DNA from: Aphanocapsa sp. GSE-SYN-MK-11-07L | GTDB taxonomy: Bacteria; Cyanobacteriota; Cyanobacteriia; Thermosynechococcales; Thermosynechococcaceae | Reading direction: 5' to 3' | Assembly: GCA_019359715.1 (NCBI GenBank) | Contig: JAHHGS010000083.1 | Coordinates: forward strand, 1 to 64,000 | DNA: 64,000 bases | Shown here: positions 31,466 through 41,151 of the stretch, piece by piece | How positions within the stretch are numbered: position 1 is the stretch's first letter | How the letters are laid out: the number at the start of each line of letters is the position of its first letter | Notes under the pieces: generated by a model | Databases searched by the model: none | Told to the model about the DNA's origin: nothing | Seen by the model: only the letters and a program-made list of their open reading frames with translations | Translations under genes and position numbers: made by a program

Positions 31466-34303
31466 CTAACGGTTTTGGGCCAGATTCTCAAACCGAGTAT
31501 GTTGAGGTTCAAACAAGAGCTTGACTGTCCCGACTGGGCCATTCCGATGCTTGGCTAAAATCAGTTCGCAGATGCCGCGATCGGGGGTGTCTGGGTTGTA
31601 GTATTCATCTCTATAGAGCAAAATGACCAGATCCGCGTCTTGTTCGATAGAGCCGCTTTCTCTCAGGTCTGACATTAGGGGACGTTTGTTGGTGCGTGAC
31701 TCTACTCCTCGGCTGAGCTGAGAAAGGGCAATCACCGGCACATTTAACTCTCTGGCTAGCCCTTTCAGCGATCGCGTAATTTTCGAGATTTCCTGCACCC
31801 GCCCATCGTTGGCATCGCTGCTGCCCATTAATTGTAGGTAGTCAATTAAAATTAGCCCCAGTCCCTCCGGGCGCTCAGCTTGCAGCCGCCGAGAATTGGA
31901 GCGAATTTCGCCCAGGGATGGATTAGCCGTGTCGTCAATGTAAATTGGCAACTGTGACAACACCCCGATCGCTCGACTGAGCGGCTCCCACTGATGCTGA
32001 CTAATTCGCCCCGCCCGCAGATAGTTGCTGTCAATCCGAGACTCGCTGGCCAACAAACGCTGCACCAGTTGCTCCTTTGACATTTCGAGGCTAAACACAG
32101 CCACGCCAGTTTTATGAATTTCTGAAATTCGACGAGCGATTTGCAGCGACAGGGCCGTATTGTGAACGCAAATATCGTTGGCGACAAAGTTATGGGTTTC
32201 TGGGATGGTCAGGTCATAAACTTGCTGTTCACCCAGCGACTCAATTTCTAAAATCTCATCCCAGTAAATATCGCTATCAGCCAGTTGTTGCAGCGGTAAA
32301 TTCTCCAGCGCGGTTGCTAGCTGCCAAAGCCGCTGCCGGGGCAGGGGCCGCTTACCGACGTGCAGGTTTCCATCGCCCTCAAGCCCAGCTCGTTGGGCTA
32401 AAGATTGCCAAGTTTCACTGCCTTTAGCCGCAGTGAGTTGGGCCCAGACAGCGATCGGAATTAAATCAGTATTGGTTTGATATTTCTTGCTGGCCAGGGC
32501 GGCTTGAGCTTTGGCTAAAGCTGCTTCTTTCCCGAATATGCCGATGTCTGCCATGAAGGTTTTAATCGCCAAAGCATCGGTAATATCTAACTGCCAAACC
32601 GGACGGCGGCTGTTTTGATACTTAACCTGGCGCTGCTTGAGCTTAGCAATAATCCCAAACCGCAGCAGTAAATGTTGAACTTGCCGCGCTAGCTGCTGAC
32701 TGACAGTCGCAAATCCTAGCTGGACTTGACCGCTAGCTAACACCGTTGCCCACCCATCTGTAGCGAAGAGCCGATTCAGAAATAGGGCAATCAGCGATCG
32801 CTCCAAACCAAATACAACCGCCGGAACTGTCTTGGCATGAGCATTCTTGCCCCAAAGACCGAGTTCTTTCAGCCACCGCGTTAGGGAATTCTGCTGGTAC
32901 TGGCTCAAAACCGTCAATCCATCCGGGATCAGCTCCGCTGGATCAACCGCCAACTGCTGACACAACAAATCAAACATTGCTGCTGCTGGCACACACTTTC
33001 CTTGCATCCATTCATAGAGCAAAGAATCGCTCACCCCTAGCCGTTGGGCCAAGTGAGTCACTGACTGTTGCTGCGATCGCAGCAGACTCCGCAAGCGCTG
33101 ACCAAACTCCGATCGCGCTTGCTTGACGTAATCTGGGTTAGCAGTGACAGAAAAACAGGCTGTGCGCGTTCCCTGCGAAGTATCTTGGCGCAGACGAAGC
33201 GGGTCAAACTCAGCCACAGCATCGGCAAAGTCTGCTTGCAGGATCGGATTACCGTTGGTGAAGTTAGGGCAAGTTTTAGTTAAACAGCCGTCCCCAATCA
33301 AGTAAGCCAAGAGTTTGACTTCGCAGGTTCGAAGGGTAGCTTGCCCAAAAATATCCAGTTTACGAGGCAGAGCAATTTTGACTCCTGGCTGAAGTTTGGC
33401 TAACGGCTGCCAGCCCTGAATGGTCAAAAAAGGATGGCTGAGGGTAGTTGTCACAGACCGTCCCAAACGAGTCGTAACTCGAAAGACTGGCTTGATGCCG
33501 TCGTCAATGAAAGCAGAAGGGCAGGTCAAACCAAACCGCCAATTCGGTTGCAAAGTTAATAGCTGAGCCTGCTTTTGCTGATAAATCTGCTCAATGGTGG
33601 CCAAGCTCCCGTCTGCCAGCAAAATTTCTGTGTTAGCCGCCAAGCATTTTCCCATCGAGGGCCGACCGGCCACAATCACCAAATCAGAGCGCTGGAAGCC
33701 TTGGGTCATGGCATCCAGGTCGTAAAAGTTGCAGGATAGCCCCGGCAGCACGTTGCCTAACGATCGCTGCTCTAGCTCAGCAAAGGTGCGGGCCAGAATA
33801 TCCTCGGTTGGGACTAAGCCCTGCTGCACCCGATCTTGAGTCACGCTAAAAATGCTTTGCTCGGCTTGGTCGAGGACTGCATCCAGCGGCGTTGCCGTTT
33901 CGTAGGCCAACTCAGACACCGCTCCAGAAACCTTAATCAACTGACGGCGCAGATATTTGTCCTTAATTAAGGCCGCGTAGCGGTCAATATTAACGGCGCT
34001 AACCGTTCGATCAACCAGTTGAGCAAGTTTGCTGGCTCCACCGACTTTTTTCAGTAAATTGTGGTCTTCTAGCCAGGCCACCACACAGGTGAGGTCAGTC
34101 GGACTGCCTTGGGCGTGGAGGGCCAGCGTCGCCCGATAAATTTCCTGATGGGCCGACAAATAAAACGCCTCTGGGCGAATTAAGTCAGCTACCCGCCCGA
34201 TCGCCTCCGAGTCCAGCAAAATCCCCCCCAAAATTGACTCTTCGGCTTCAACATTTTGGGGTGGCAGGCGATCGCTGGCGATCTGAAAATTCAGTTCTTG
34301 CAC
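31466..34303 (-). CDS. dnaB: Replicative DNA helicase DnaB interrupted by an intein
   Basis: The precursor has 945 residues, and splicing would leave a 449-residue DnaB of normal length. N-extein: residues 1-219, starting MQELNFQIASDRLPPQNVEAE, the N-terminal dimerisation domain and linker. C-extein: from TALSLQIARR, with Walker B LILIDYLQL, an arginine-finger region and RESGSIEQDADLVILLYRDE. The intein interrupts the Walker A motif GRPSMGK/T exactly after the lysine, so ATPase activity depends on splicing. DnaB unwinds DNA at the replication fork. The gene follows rplI, a common cyanobacterial order. Confidence 0.95.
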   Translation of the reverse strand: MQELNFQIASDRLPPQNVEAEESILGGILLDSEAIGRVADLIRPEAFYLSAHQEIYRATLALHAQGSPTDLTCVVAWLEDHNLLKKVGGASKLAQLVDRTVSAVNIDRYAALIKDKYLRRQLIKVSGAVSELAYETATPLDAVLDQAEQSIFSVTQDRVQQGLVPTEDILARTFAELEQRSLGNVLPGLSCNFYDLDAMTQGFQRSDLVIVAGRPSMGKCLAANTEILLADGSLATIEQIYQQKQAQLLTLQPNWRFGLTCPSAFIDDGIKPVFRVTTRLGRSVTTTLSHPFLTIQGWQPLAKLQPGVKIALPRKLDIFGQATLRTCEVKLLAYLIGDGCLTKTCPNFTNGNPILQADFADAVAEFDPLRLRQDTSQGTRTACFSVTANPDYVKQARSEFGQRLRSLLRSQQQSVTHLAQRLGVSDSLLYEWMQGKCVPAAAMFDLLCQQLAVDPAELIPDGLTVLSQYQQNSLTRWLKELGLWGKNAHAKTVPAVVFGLERSLIALFLNRLFATDGWATVLASGQVQLGFATVSQQLARQVQHLLLRFGIIAKLKQRQVKYQNSRRPVWQLDITDALAIKTFMADIGIFGKEAALAKAQAALASKKYQTNTDLIPIAVWAQLTAAKGSETWQSLAQRAGLEGDGNLHVGKRPLPRQRLWQLATALENLPLQQLADSDIYWDEILEIESLGEQQVYDLTIPETHNFVANDICVHNTALSLQIARRISEIHKTGVAVFSLEMSKEQLVQRLLASESRIDSNYLRAGRISQHQWEPLSRAIGVLSQLPIYIDDTANPSLGEIRSNSRRLQAERPEGLGLILIDYLQLMGSSDANDGRVQEISKITRSLKGLARELNVPVIALSQLSRGVESRTNKRPLMSDLRESGSIEQDADLVILLYRDEYYNPDTPDRGICELILAKHRNGPVGTVKLLFEPQHTRFENLAQNR
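32159..33646 (-). mobile_element. Large intein with LAGLIDADG-type endonuclease in dnaB P-loop
   Basis: The 1,488-base in-frame element encodes 496 residues and runs from Cys1 (CLAANTEILL) to the terminal HNFVANDICVHN, with Thr of the host P-loop as the +1 residue. Block B is TTLSHPFLTIQGW (residues 68-80). Two endonuclease motifs are LLAYLIGDG (112-120) and LFLNRLFATDG (288-298). Between them, residues about 187-218 form a helix-turn-helix (VTHLAQRLGVSDSLLYEWM), probably aiding DNA recognition. All splicing residues (Cys1, block B Thr/His, penultimate His, terminal Asn) are present, so it should be active for splicing. Confidence 0.93.
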
Positions 34304-34417
34304 GGGTTAAGGCTGGGCTGAGGATTGTAGATTAACTAACCTCTCATATTTTTGTGAAAGTGTCATGCTTCGCGCTAAACTTCCCCAAAAATATTAGGCT
34401 TGCTTAAATCCATGTCC

Positions 34418-34876
34418 TTACTGAGGGACAACAGCAATTTTAACGACAGCGACAACATCGGAGGTCAGCTTGATTTCAGCCGTGTAGTCACCGATTTTGC
34501 GAATCTCTGGCAGGGTAATGTGACGGCGATCCACCTCTTGCTTAGCTGCTGCCTGAATCGCATCGGCCACATCTTGGCTGGTCACACTGCCAAAAATGGC
34601 GTCGTTCTCGCCCACCTGCATGGCAATTGTCAGGACAGGGATTGCTTCTAGAGCTTTTTTTTGCTTTTCTGCCTCAGCTTTCAGTTCTAGCAGCCGCTGC
34701 CGCTCCTGCTCACGGCGTCGCTCCACCTGCTTGAGTACGCCGGGGGTGGCTTTGTAGGCCATGCCTTGGGGCAGCAGATAATTGCGGGCATAACCGGGGG
34801 CAACTTCTACCAAGTCGCCCATCTTGCCTAATTTGCTGACATCTTGGTTCAGAACCAATTGAGTGCGTTTGCTCAT
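34418..34876 (-). CDS. rplI: 50S ribosomal protein L9
   Basis: I take the ATG at 34876 ([17 protein letters not shown]); the frame extends 13 codons further but without family support. This gives 152 residues, the normal length. The N-terminal domain motif [25 protein letters not shown] is the L9 signature, followed by the long connecting helix ([23 protein letters not shown]) and the C-terminal RNA-binding domain. It is transcribed upstream of dnaB on the same strand and downstream of rsfS, so these form one rightward-to-leftward run. Confidence 0.95.
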   Translation of the reverse strand: MSKRTQLVLNQDVSKLGKMGDLVEVAPGYARNYLLPQGMAYKATPGVLKQVERRREQERQRLLELKAEAEKQKKALEAIPVLTIAMQVGENDAIFGSVTSQDVADAIQAAAKQEVDRRHITLPEIRKIGDYTAEIKLTSDVVAVVKIAVVPQ

Positions 34877-34924
34877 AATCTTGACTGTAGTGATGAAGGT
34901 CGGTTTACACCGCAAACCTCTATA

Positions 34925-35338
34925 TTAACTTTGAGTTGCCTCTTCTGGAACAAACTCGATCGCCTGGGCATGCCCCCAAAACGCTTCTAGATTATAAAAC
35001 TGGCGCTCTTGCTCCAATAAAACATGGGCAATCACGTCGCCATAGTCTAAAACTACCCAAGAGCAGTCGCTCACCCCTTCCGTATGTTTGGGGGATCGCT
35101 GGTGCCGCTCCGCCGTCGCCGCTTGAATGCTTTGGGCGATCGCCCGCACCTGGGTTTTAGAAAAGCCGGTCACAATCACAAAATACTCTGCCAGATAGGA
35201 CACTTCCCCCACCTCTAGCAGCAAAATGTCGGCTCCTTTGCGATCGTCGGCTCCACGGGCGATGGTCAGGGCAAGCTGCAAACTCGAATCGAAGCTGCTG
35301 AAAGTCGCAAAACTGGGAGAAGAGGATTCAAAGGTCAT
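34925..35338 (-). CDS. rsfS: Ribosomal silencing factor RsfS
   Basis: The 137-residue protein has the RsfS/Iojap pattern: ADDRKGADILLLEVGEVSYLAEYFVIVTGFSKTQVRAIAQSI, then GVSDCSWVVLDYGDVIAHVLLEQERQFYNLEAFW. It binds L14 on the 50S subunit and blocks subunit joining when nutrients are scarce. Its start overlaps the stop of yqeK by four bases (ATGA-type), indicating translational coupling, and rplI follows 48 bases later. Ribosome-related context agrees with the assignment. Confidence 0.95.
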   Translation of the reverse strand: MTFESSSPSFATFSSFDSSLQLALTIARGADDRKGADILLLEVGEVSYLAEYFVIVTGFSKTQVRAIAQSIQAATAERHQRSPKHTEGVSDCSWVVLDYGDVIAHVLLEQERQFYNLEAFWGHAQAIEFVPEEATQS

Positions 35339-36036
35339 AGGTTAAGTTTTTTGGGGGGAGGGGTGGTTAGATCTGAGGACAGTTGCAGGGCCCAATTACG
35401 AGTCAGCACCATGCGGGGGTGAATCAGACGGTGATGGTTGATCAAATGGGCAAAGGTGCGATCGCACACCTGCAACACGGCTTGGTAAAGATTATCCAGG
35501 CAAGCTTGGCGGATGTCCTCTAACTCAGGGCTGGTTCCTCGCCCTGGCTCCAAACTGTCGGCCAAAAAGACAACGCAGCAGAGCTGACTCATCCCAGGCT
35601 GCCCCAGCGTATGATTGCGAACCGCCGCTAAAATTTCGGGGTCGCTGACGGCAAATTCATCTCTAGCCACAATTGCGCTCACATCGGCGTGCAGCAAGTG
35701 CGGGTCAGCCAGATCCACTTCTGTCAGCGCCAATCCTTCAGCCTTGGCCATTGCCAACAGCCGCTCCGGCTCAAAGTACTTGGCCAAGTCGTGGAGTAGA
35801 CCTGCTTGGGCGGCTTTGTCTACCGCTAGCTGGTGATGCTGCGCGAGGGCGATCGCCGTTTGCTCCACTCGTAAAATATGCTGAAGCCTTGGCTTAGGCA
35901 CATTTTGACTTAACCAGCTTAGTACCCGCTCTCTAGGAAGTTCAGGCGTAAAATGGTTGGCTAATCGGCAGGAAGCTTGTTCAACCAGAGTATAAAACTT
36001 GGTAATTTGCTGAGAGTGGGTGAGAGACTTGGGCAT
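35335..36036 (-). CDS. yqeK: HD-domain phosphohydrolase YqeK (Ap4A hydrolase family)
   Basis: The 233-residue protein has the HD metal site: H in LQHILRVEQTAIALA, HD in GLLHDLAKYF and a later D/H region (DPHLLHADVSAIVARDEF, NHTLGQPGMSQL). This is the YqeK family, which hydrolyses diadenosine tetraphosphate symmetrically and is commonly encoded next to nadD or rsfS. Here it is the first gene of yqeK-rsfS-rplI-dnaB. No nadD is adjacent. A cytosolic enzyme of nucleotide stress-signal control. Confidence 0.9.
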   Translation of the reverse strand: MPKSLTHSQQITKFYTLVEQASCRLANHFTPELPRERVLSWLSQNVPKPRLQHILRVEQTAIALAQHHQLAVDKAAQAGLLHDLAKYFEPERLLAMAKAEGLALTEVDLADPHLLHADVSAIVARDEFAVSDPEILAAVRNHTLGQPGMSQLCCVVFLADSLEPGRGTSPELEDIRQACLDNLYQAVLQVCDRTFAHLINHHRLIHPRMVLTRNWALQLSSDLTTPPPKKLNL

Positions 36037-36246
36037 GCAGTCTGTGGATGAGGAGTCACCAATCCAGGCGGCTAAGTGTGAAGGATTGGCTCTATGATAG
36101 ACGCTTCCTCGGTGGAATATAGTGATTTCAAATCAATGTTTGAACATTTGATTGATCCGATGGGTGGTTATGGCAGATGGAATTTGATTTAGAGTAAAAG
36201 TATCTCCTAATTCAAGACTCTCAGGCTAAGCTAGGGCTGTAAGGCA

Positions 36247-36873
36247 ATGGAAGAAAACAGAATGAGCGAGCAGACTCCCTACGAAATGCTGCAAGTATCA
36301 GAAGATGCCACCTTTGAAGAGGTGCAGGCCGCTCGTGATCTGTTGATTGCAGCCACCCAAGAAGAAAAACAGCGGCAGGCAATTGAGACTGCCTATGATG
36401 CGGTACTGATGGATCGACTGCGACTGCGCCAAGAAGGCAAAATTAAAGTTCCCGAGCGGATTCGGTTTGCCGAGCGGCTGACCGAACCTCGCCCACCCAA
36501 AGTGTCGTTACCCAACATTAACCAGTCTCCAGCTTGGTTGCAGCGCCTGCTTGATACTCCAGATCCGCGCGGAATCATGATTTCTGGCGGAGTTTATTCT
36601 GTTTTGGCTGCCCTTTGTTTATACGCTAAGTCAACGGATGCTTTGTCGGTGGTGCTGGCGATCGCCGTCGGGTTTAATATCTTTTGGTTGAATCGTAAAG
36701 AGCGCAAGCTAGGGCGGGCATTTTTGCTGACGCTGATCGCGCTGGTGCTGGGTGTGGCGATCGCGACCGCAATCCTGCAAGGGGTGGCAGCCCCGCTTGG
36801 TTTGGGGCCAGAGCTATTTGTCGGCTTAGTTGTGATGTTTGTTTTTTGGCTAGTGAGCGGCTTTCTCCGCTAG
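36247..36873 (+). CDS. CPP1-like J-domain-like membrane protein
   Basis: The 208-residue protein begins MEENRMSEQTPYEMLQVSEDATFEEVQAAR (the second Met, at 36262, may be the start). The N-terminal 60 residues form the degenerate J-like domain of the chaperone-like CPP1/Cdf1 family, without the HPD of true DnaJ. Three or four membrane segments follow (GGVYSVLAALCLYAKSTDALSVVLAIAVGF, AFLLTLIALVLGVAIATAIL, LFVGLVVMFVFWLVSGF). In plastids CPP1 stabilises protochlorophyllide oxidoreductase. Cyanobacterial members probably act at thylakoid membranes. It is followed by the convergent hppD. Confidence 0.85.
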   Translation: MEENRMSEQTPYEMLQVSEDATFEEVQAARDLLIAATQEEKQRQAIETAYDAVLMDRLRLRQEGKIKVPERIRFAERLTEPRPPKVSLPNINQSPAWLQRLLDTPDPRGIMISGGVYSVLAALCLYAKSTDALSVVLAIAVGFNIFWLNRKERKLGRAFLLTLIALVLGVAIATAILQGVAAPLGLGPELFVGLVVMFVFWLVSGFLR

Positions 36874-36921
36874 GGTCAGCTTTCTGACAAGACTTCAGAC
36901 ACTAAGCCTGGAGCATTTTGC

Positions 36922-38034
36922 CTAGCCTAAGCTGCCGCGTTTGATCTGTTCGCGCTCGATCGCCTCAAACAAAGCGAGGAAATTACCTTCTCCAAACCCC
37001 TCAGCCTGCGATCGCCGCTCAATGATTTCCAGGAAAAAAGTTGGCTGAGCGAATATTGGCTCGGTAAAAATTTGCAGCAGCAAGCGCTGAGGTTGTTCTG
37101 GGTGCCAGTCAACTAAAATTTGCTGCTCTTCTAGTATTTTCAGATCAAGTAAAAGCTTCTCAGGTAAACGCTGGCGGAGATTTTGATAGTAGCTGGCAGG
37201 GGTTTTTAAGAACTGCAACCCACGCTGCCGTAAATCAGCGATCGCCGCCACAATATTGTTGGTTCTTAAGGCAATGTGCTGAATCCCTGAACCACGGTTG
37301 ATATTTAGAAATTCTTGAATTTGGGAACTGGGCGAAGCGGGTTCGTTAATGGGAAACTGGACTGAACCCTGGGGATGAACCAGGACCTGGCTCCGCAGGG
37401 CCGAACGCTGGGTTTGAATTGCAAAGCTGCGATCGCCCCGGAGCCCCAAAACTTTTTCATACCAAGCGATCGCCACGGGTAAATCTGGGTTAGCGACATT
37501 TAGCACACAGTGGTCAATGTGCTGAATCAAAGCCGCAGCCTGATCAGTTTGAACCAACTCTAAACCCGGTAATAAAGGAGTTGAGCCTGTGCGTTGAACC
37601 AGCGTATGTCGCAGGTTGCCCCAGCCTTGAATCTGCGCGAGTTTGAGTTCTCCCCGTTCGGTCGTCTCAACTTGGAGCGGTTGCAACAGCTTTGCCCCAG
37701 CGGCGATCGCCTGATTCAGGATGACAGGCAAATCTGCCACTCGCAGGGCTAGATCTGTCACTCCCACCGCCTGCACGTCTAAAAACTGAGCAACTGGGCT
37801 GTGCTGGCTCAGTGGAGAAGAAAGCGCAAAATAGATGTCACCAATATGGACAATTTCTGTCCGAGTATGAGGCGTAATCTGAGTTCCAACAGCAGCAAAG
37901 CCAATTTCAGAAAACCAATCCCGCCACCGCTGGGCATCCTCAACATAAAAATGGATGTGATCGATATCCATGTTGATTGGTTCAGCGATTCCTGATTCCG
38001 AAACGATAGAGAGAGAGTTTGCAGTTGCACCCAT
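36922..38034 (-). CDS. hppD: 4-Hydroxyphenylpyruvate dioxygenase
   Basis: The enzyme converts 4-hydroxyphenylpyruvate to homogentisate, the first committed step to tocopherol in cyanobacteria. The 370-residue protein holds two VOC-type halves. The iron ligands are two histidines and one glutamate: His in HIDHCVLNV (about 168), His in GIQHIALRT (about 254) and Glu in FLEIIER (about 341). The chain ends ...FGEGNFLALFEAIEREQ, matching the family's gating helix. The first Met (38034) gives 21 leader residues before MDIDHIHFYV; the second (37971) is the more usual start. It is not linked to other tocopherol genes here. Confidence 0.9.
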   Translation of the reverse strand: MGATANSLSIVSESGIAEPINMDIDHIHFYVEDAQRWRDWFSEIGFAAVGTQITPHTRTEIVHIGDIYFALSSPLSQHSPVAQFLDVQAVGVTDLALRVADLPVILNQAIAAGAKLLQPLQVETTERGELKLAQIQGWGNLRHTLVQRTGSTPLLPGLELVQTDQAAALIQHIDHCVLNVANPDLPVAIAWYEKVLGLRGDRSFAIQTQRSALRSQVLVHPQGSVQFPINEPASPSSQIQEFLNINRGSGIQHIALRTNNIVAAIADLRQRGLQFLKTPASYYQNLRQRLPEKLLLDLKILEEQQILVDWHPEQPQRLLLQIFTEPIFAQPTFFLEIIERRSQAEGFGEGNFLALFEAIEREQIKRGSLG

Positions 38035-38217
38035 CCTCTTCGATGCCTCCCCTGAAGCCTACCATGTCAAATCGAAATGTCTGACAGATCGCTATTGCCC
38101 TTAATCTCAGCCGCAAACGCGATCGGTTTGAAGAACCTGTAATCAGGCTGATCAAAACTGCGATTTCTAAATTTGCCTTTGCTTGAACCTCATCTTAGAC
38201 AGACTGCTGCCGAAAAT

Positions 38218-38245
38218 TTCACATTTCTTTACATTTTTGACAAAA
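38218..38245 (+). promoter_or_regulatory. HLR1-like (RpaB) direct repeat upstream of psbD
   Basis: The HLR1 consensus is two (G/T)TTACA(T/A)(T/A) units separated by two bases. Here TTCACATT (38218-38225), two bases, TTTACATT (38228-38235) and a weaker third unit TGACAAAA (38238-38245) follow one another with a ten-base period. The second unit is a perfect match and the first has one mismatch. The third overlaps a TTGACA (38237-38242). RpaB binds such sites in front of high-light and photosystem genes; placement before psbD fits. Confidence 0.55.
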
Positions 38246-38299
38246 TGGCTCTCATCGTAAATTGCACTCTAACGACAATCTCGTGTCAACACCCAGGCG

Positions 38300-38305
38300 T
38301 ATAAT
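38300..38305 (+). promoter_or_regulatory. Candidate minus-10 hexamer for psbD
   Basis: A perfect TATAAT occurs at 38300-38305 in GGCGTATAATGAGAGG, with no strong minus-35 hexamer at the standard distance. A promoter with a weak minus-35, helped by an activator such as RpaB at 38218-38245, is plausible. The transcript would start near 38312 and carry a leader of about 276 bases. Confidence 0.4.
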
Positions 38306-38587
38306 GAGAGGGCGACTAGCGGAACTTGATATTTCGTAAAAATTCCGTTATCTAATTAATTAAGGAATATCAACTCTTTAGGCGTGGAAGCGCTGCCAAT
38401 CTGATCGGTAAGTTGTCAAGCCTGAGGGCATTGCTCTCAAGGTCTTTATGACTGCCGCCTAGGGGTTCTAAGATTAAACTCCAAGGGATTGTTTAGCGCT
38501 TTATCCTTTTGCAGTGCTTTTAACCCCTGCTGAAACAAACGTCAAAATTTGTAACCTGGCAATTTTACTTTAAGAGGGTTTACTTCC

Positions 38588-39646
38588 ATGACCATAGCTG
38601 TCGGACGCGCACAGCCCACGCGGGGATGGTTTGACGTCCTCGACGACTGGCTCAAGCGCGATCGGTTCGTCTTCGTCGGCTGGTCAGGCATCCTGCTGTT
38701 CCCCTGCGCTTTCCTGGCGCTGGGCGGCTGGATGACCGGCACCGCCTTCGTTTCTTCCTGGTACACCCACGGTCTGGCCAGCTCCTACCTGGAAGGGTGC
38801 AACTTCCTGACCGTCGCCGTTTCTACCCCCGCCAACAGCATGGGGCACTCGCTGCTCTTGCTCTGGGGCCCAGAAGCCCAAGGCGACTTTACCCGCTGGT
38901 GCCAACTGGGGGGCTTATGGACTTTTGTCGCCCTGCACGGCGCCTTCGGTCTGATTGGCTTTATGCTGCGGCAGTTTGAAATTGCTCGCCTAGTCGGCTT
39001 GCGTCCCTACAACGCGATCGCCTTTTCCGGGCCGATCGCCGTGTTTGTGAGCGTGTTTCTGATGTACCCGTTAGGACAATCGAGCTGGTTCTTTGCCCCC
39101 AGTTTTGGGGTGGCTGGCATCTTCCGATTTATTCTCTTCTTCCAAGGCTTCCACAACTGGACGCTCAACCCCTTCCACATGATGGGCGTCGCCGGTATTT
39201 TGGGTGGTGCCTTGCTGTGTGCCATTCACGGTGCCACCGTTGAGAACACCTTGTTTGAAGACGGCGAAAAATCGAACACCTTCAGCGCCTTCAACCCCAC
39301 TCAAGCCGAAGAAACCTACTCAATGGTGACGGCCAATCGGTTCTGGAGCCAAATCTTCGGGATTGCCTTCTCGAATAAGCGGTGGCTGCACTTCTTCATG
39401 CTGTTTGTGCCGGTGACTGGCCTGTGGATGGCCTCAATTGGCGTCGTCGGCTTAGCGTTGAACCTGCGGTCTTATGACTTCATCTCGCAGGAAATTCGCG
39501 CCGCTGAAGACCCCGAATTTGAGACGTTCTACACCAAGAATGTTCTGTTGAACGAGGGCATCCGCGCTTGGATGGCCCCGCAAGACCAGCCCCATGAAAA
39601 CCTTAGCTTCCCCGAAGAGGTACTGCCCCGTGGTAACGCTCTCTAG
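38588..39646 (+). CDS. psbD: Photosystem II reaction-centre protein D2
   Basis: The 352-residue thylakoid protein is typical D2: MTIAVGR, then [35 protein letters not shown], and the five-helix reaction-centre core with chlorophyll- and iron-binding histidines ([25 protein letters not shown]). The chain ends LPRGNAL. It binds half of the P680 special pair and quinone QA. The psbC start lies inside its 3' end. Codon use is strongly biased, with almost every codon optimal, as expected for a highly expressed gene. Confidence 0.98.
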   Translation: MTIAVGRAQPTRGWFDVLDDWLKRDRFVFVGWSGILLFPCAFLALGGWMTGTAFVSSWYTHGLASSYLEGCNFLTVAVSTPANSMGHSLLLLWGPEAQGDFTRWCQLGGLWTFVALHGAFGLIGFMLRQFEIARLVGLRPYNAIAFSGPIAVFVSVFLMYPLGQSSWFFAPSFGVAGIFRFILFFQGFHNWTLNPFHMMGVAGILGGALLCAIHGATVENTLFEDGEKSNTFSAFNPTQAEETYSMVTANRFWSQIFGIAFSNKRWLHFFMLFVPVTGLWMASIGVVGLALNLRSYDFISQEIRAAEDPEFETFYTKNVLLNEGIRAWMAPQDQPHENLSFPEEVLPRGNAL

Positions 39647-41015
39647 TAATTCAATTGTCGCGGGTAATCGCGACCAAGAATCCTCAGGATTTGCCTGGTG
39701 GGCAGGTAACGCCCGTCTAATTAACCTCTCTGGTAAGCTACTGGGCGCTCACGTTGCCCACGCCGGCCTGATTGTGTTCTGGGCTGGAGCCATGACTTTA
39801 TTTGAAGTGGCTCACTTCATTCCAGAAAAGCCGATGTATGAGCAAGGCTGCATTTTGCTGCCCCACATTGCCAGCTTGGGCTGGGGGGTTGGCCCTGGCG
39901 GAGAAGTCACAGACATCTTCCCCTTCTTTGTCGTGGGTGTCGTTCACCTGATTTCCTCAGCAGTGCTTGGCTTGGGTGGAATTTACCATGCTGTTCGTGG
40001 GCCAGAGGTATTGGAAGAGTATTCTTCTTTCTTCGGCTACGACTGGAAAGACAAAAACCAAATGACAAGCATTTTAGGCTTTCACCTGATTGTCTTGGGT
40101 TTTGGCGCTCTGCTGCTGGTGATCAAAGCCATGTTTGTCGGGGGTCTATACGACACTTGGGCCCCGGGTGGGGGTGATGTCCGCTTGGTCACAAATCCGA
40201 CCTTGAATCCGGCTGTGATCTTTGGCTATCTCGTCAAATCTCCCTTTGGTGGAGACGGTTGGGCAGTTAGCGTTGACAACCTCGAAGATGTTGTCGGCGG
40301 CCACATCTGGATTGGTTTAATTTGCATCGCAGGTGGGATTTGGCACGTTTTGACTAAGCCATTTGCCTGGGCTCGCCGTGCTTTTGTTTGGTCTGGAGAA
40401 GCCTACTTGTCTTACAGCTTGGGCGCACTCTCCCTGATGGCCTTCATTGCTACCTGCTTTGTCTGGTTTAACAACACGGTTTATCCGAGTGAGTTCTATG
40501 GCCCGACTGGACCAGAAGCCTCTCAGGCCCAAGCCATGACCTTCTTGGTGCGGGACCAACGCTTGGGAGCTAACGTCGGTTCTGCTCAAGGTCCAACTGG
40601 CTTAGGCAAGTACCTGATGCGCTCTCCGACCGGAGAAATTATCTTCGGTGGTGAAACCATGCGCTTCTGGGATTTCCGCGGCCCTTGGCTAGAGCCGCTG
40701 CGTGGCCCAAATGGCTTAGATCTGAACAAGATCAAGAACGATATTCAGCCCTGGCAAGCTCGTCGGGCGGCTGAATATATGACCCATGCACCTTTGGGTT
40801 CTTTGAACTCAGTCGGTGGTGTGGCAACAGAAATCAACTCGGTGAACTTTGTTTCGCCTCGTTCCTGGTTGTCCACCTCTCACTTTGTGCTGGCCTTTTT
40901 CTTCTTGGTCGGTCACCTTTGGCATGCTGGTCGAGCCAGAGCGGCTGTGGCTGGGTTTGAGAAAGGGATTGAGCGGGAAACTGAACCCGTACTCTCGATG
41001 CCCAACCTAGACTAG
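39630..41015 (+). CDS. psbC: Photosystem II CP43 chlorophyll-binding protein
   Basis: The 461-residue protein starts at GTG 39630 ([15 protein letters not shown]), inside the last 17 bases of psbD; a GAGG box sits upstream. The frame opens earlier, but the GTG start is the conserved one in cyanobacteria. CP43 is the inner antenna of photosystem II; it has six membrane helices, chlorophyll-binding histidines, and the Mn-cluster residues of the large lumenal loop in [14 protein letters not shown] (Glu and Arg of the E354/R357 pair). It is translationally coupled to psbD, and a strong terminator follows. Confidence 0.97.
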   Translation: MVTLSSNSIVAGNRDQESSGFAWWAGNARLINLSGKLLGAHVAHAGLIVFWAGAMTLFEVAHFIPEKPMYEQGCILLPHIASLGWGVGPGGEVTDIFPFFVVGVVHLISSAVLGLGGIYHAVRGPEVLEEYSSFFGYDWKDKNQMTSILGFHLIVLGFGALLLVIKAMFVGGLYDTWAPGGGDVRLVTNPTLNPAVIFGYLVKSPFGGDGWAVSVDNLEDVVGGHIWIGLICIAGGIWHVLTKPFAWARRAFVWSGEAYLSYSLGALSLMAFIATCFVWFNNTVYPSEFYGPTGPEASQAQAMTFLVRDQRLGANVGSAQGPTGLGKYLMRSPTGEIIFGGETMRFWDFRGPWLEPLRGPNGLDLNKIKNDIQPWQARRAAEYMTHAPLGSLNSVGGVATEINSVNFVSPRSWLSTSHFVLAFFFLVGHLWHAGRARAAVAGFEKGIERETEPVLSMPNLD

Positions 41016-41046
41016 TCCCTGGTTTAAGACGGTCTATTTAAACCAA

Positions 41047-41084
41047 TCAAAAAGAGTTCCTGAAAATTCAGGAACTCTTTTTGA
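41047..41084. terminator. Strong intrinsic terminator after psbC
   Basis: An 18-base perfect inverted repeat lies 31 bases after the psbC stop: TCAAAAAGAGTTCCTGAA pairs with TTCAGGAACTCTTTTTGA. The A-rich left arm and T-rich right arm make it a terminator for transcripts in either direction. It cleanly ends the psbD-psbC unit. Confidence 0.9.
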
Positions 41085-41151
41085 TTTATGGGCTGGATCG
41101 CCGATCATGAAATAAGTGCTGAGATTGCCCGATCGCCAGGAGAGAATCAGT

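Larger units (their letters stand above)
38035..38587. other. 553-base region upstream of psbD (promoter and long 5' leader)
   Basis: This gap separates divergent hppD and psbD. A triple repeat with RpaB-site character lies at 38218-38245 and a good minus-10 hexamer (TATAAT) at 38300-38305. If that promoter is used the leader is about 280 bases. The leader contains an imperfect hairpin around 38420-38441 (CCTGAGGGC / GCTCTCAAGG). AGAGGG lies about ten bases before the psbD ATG. I see no protein frame or second gene. Confidence 0.6.
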
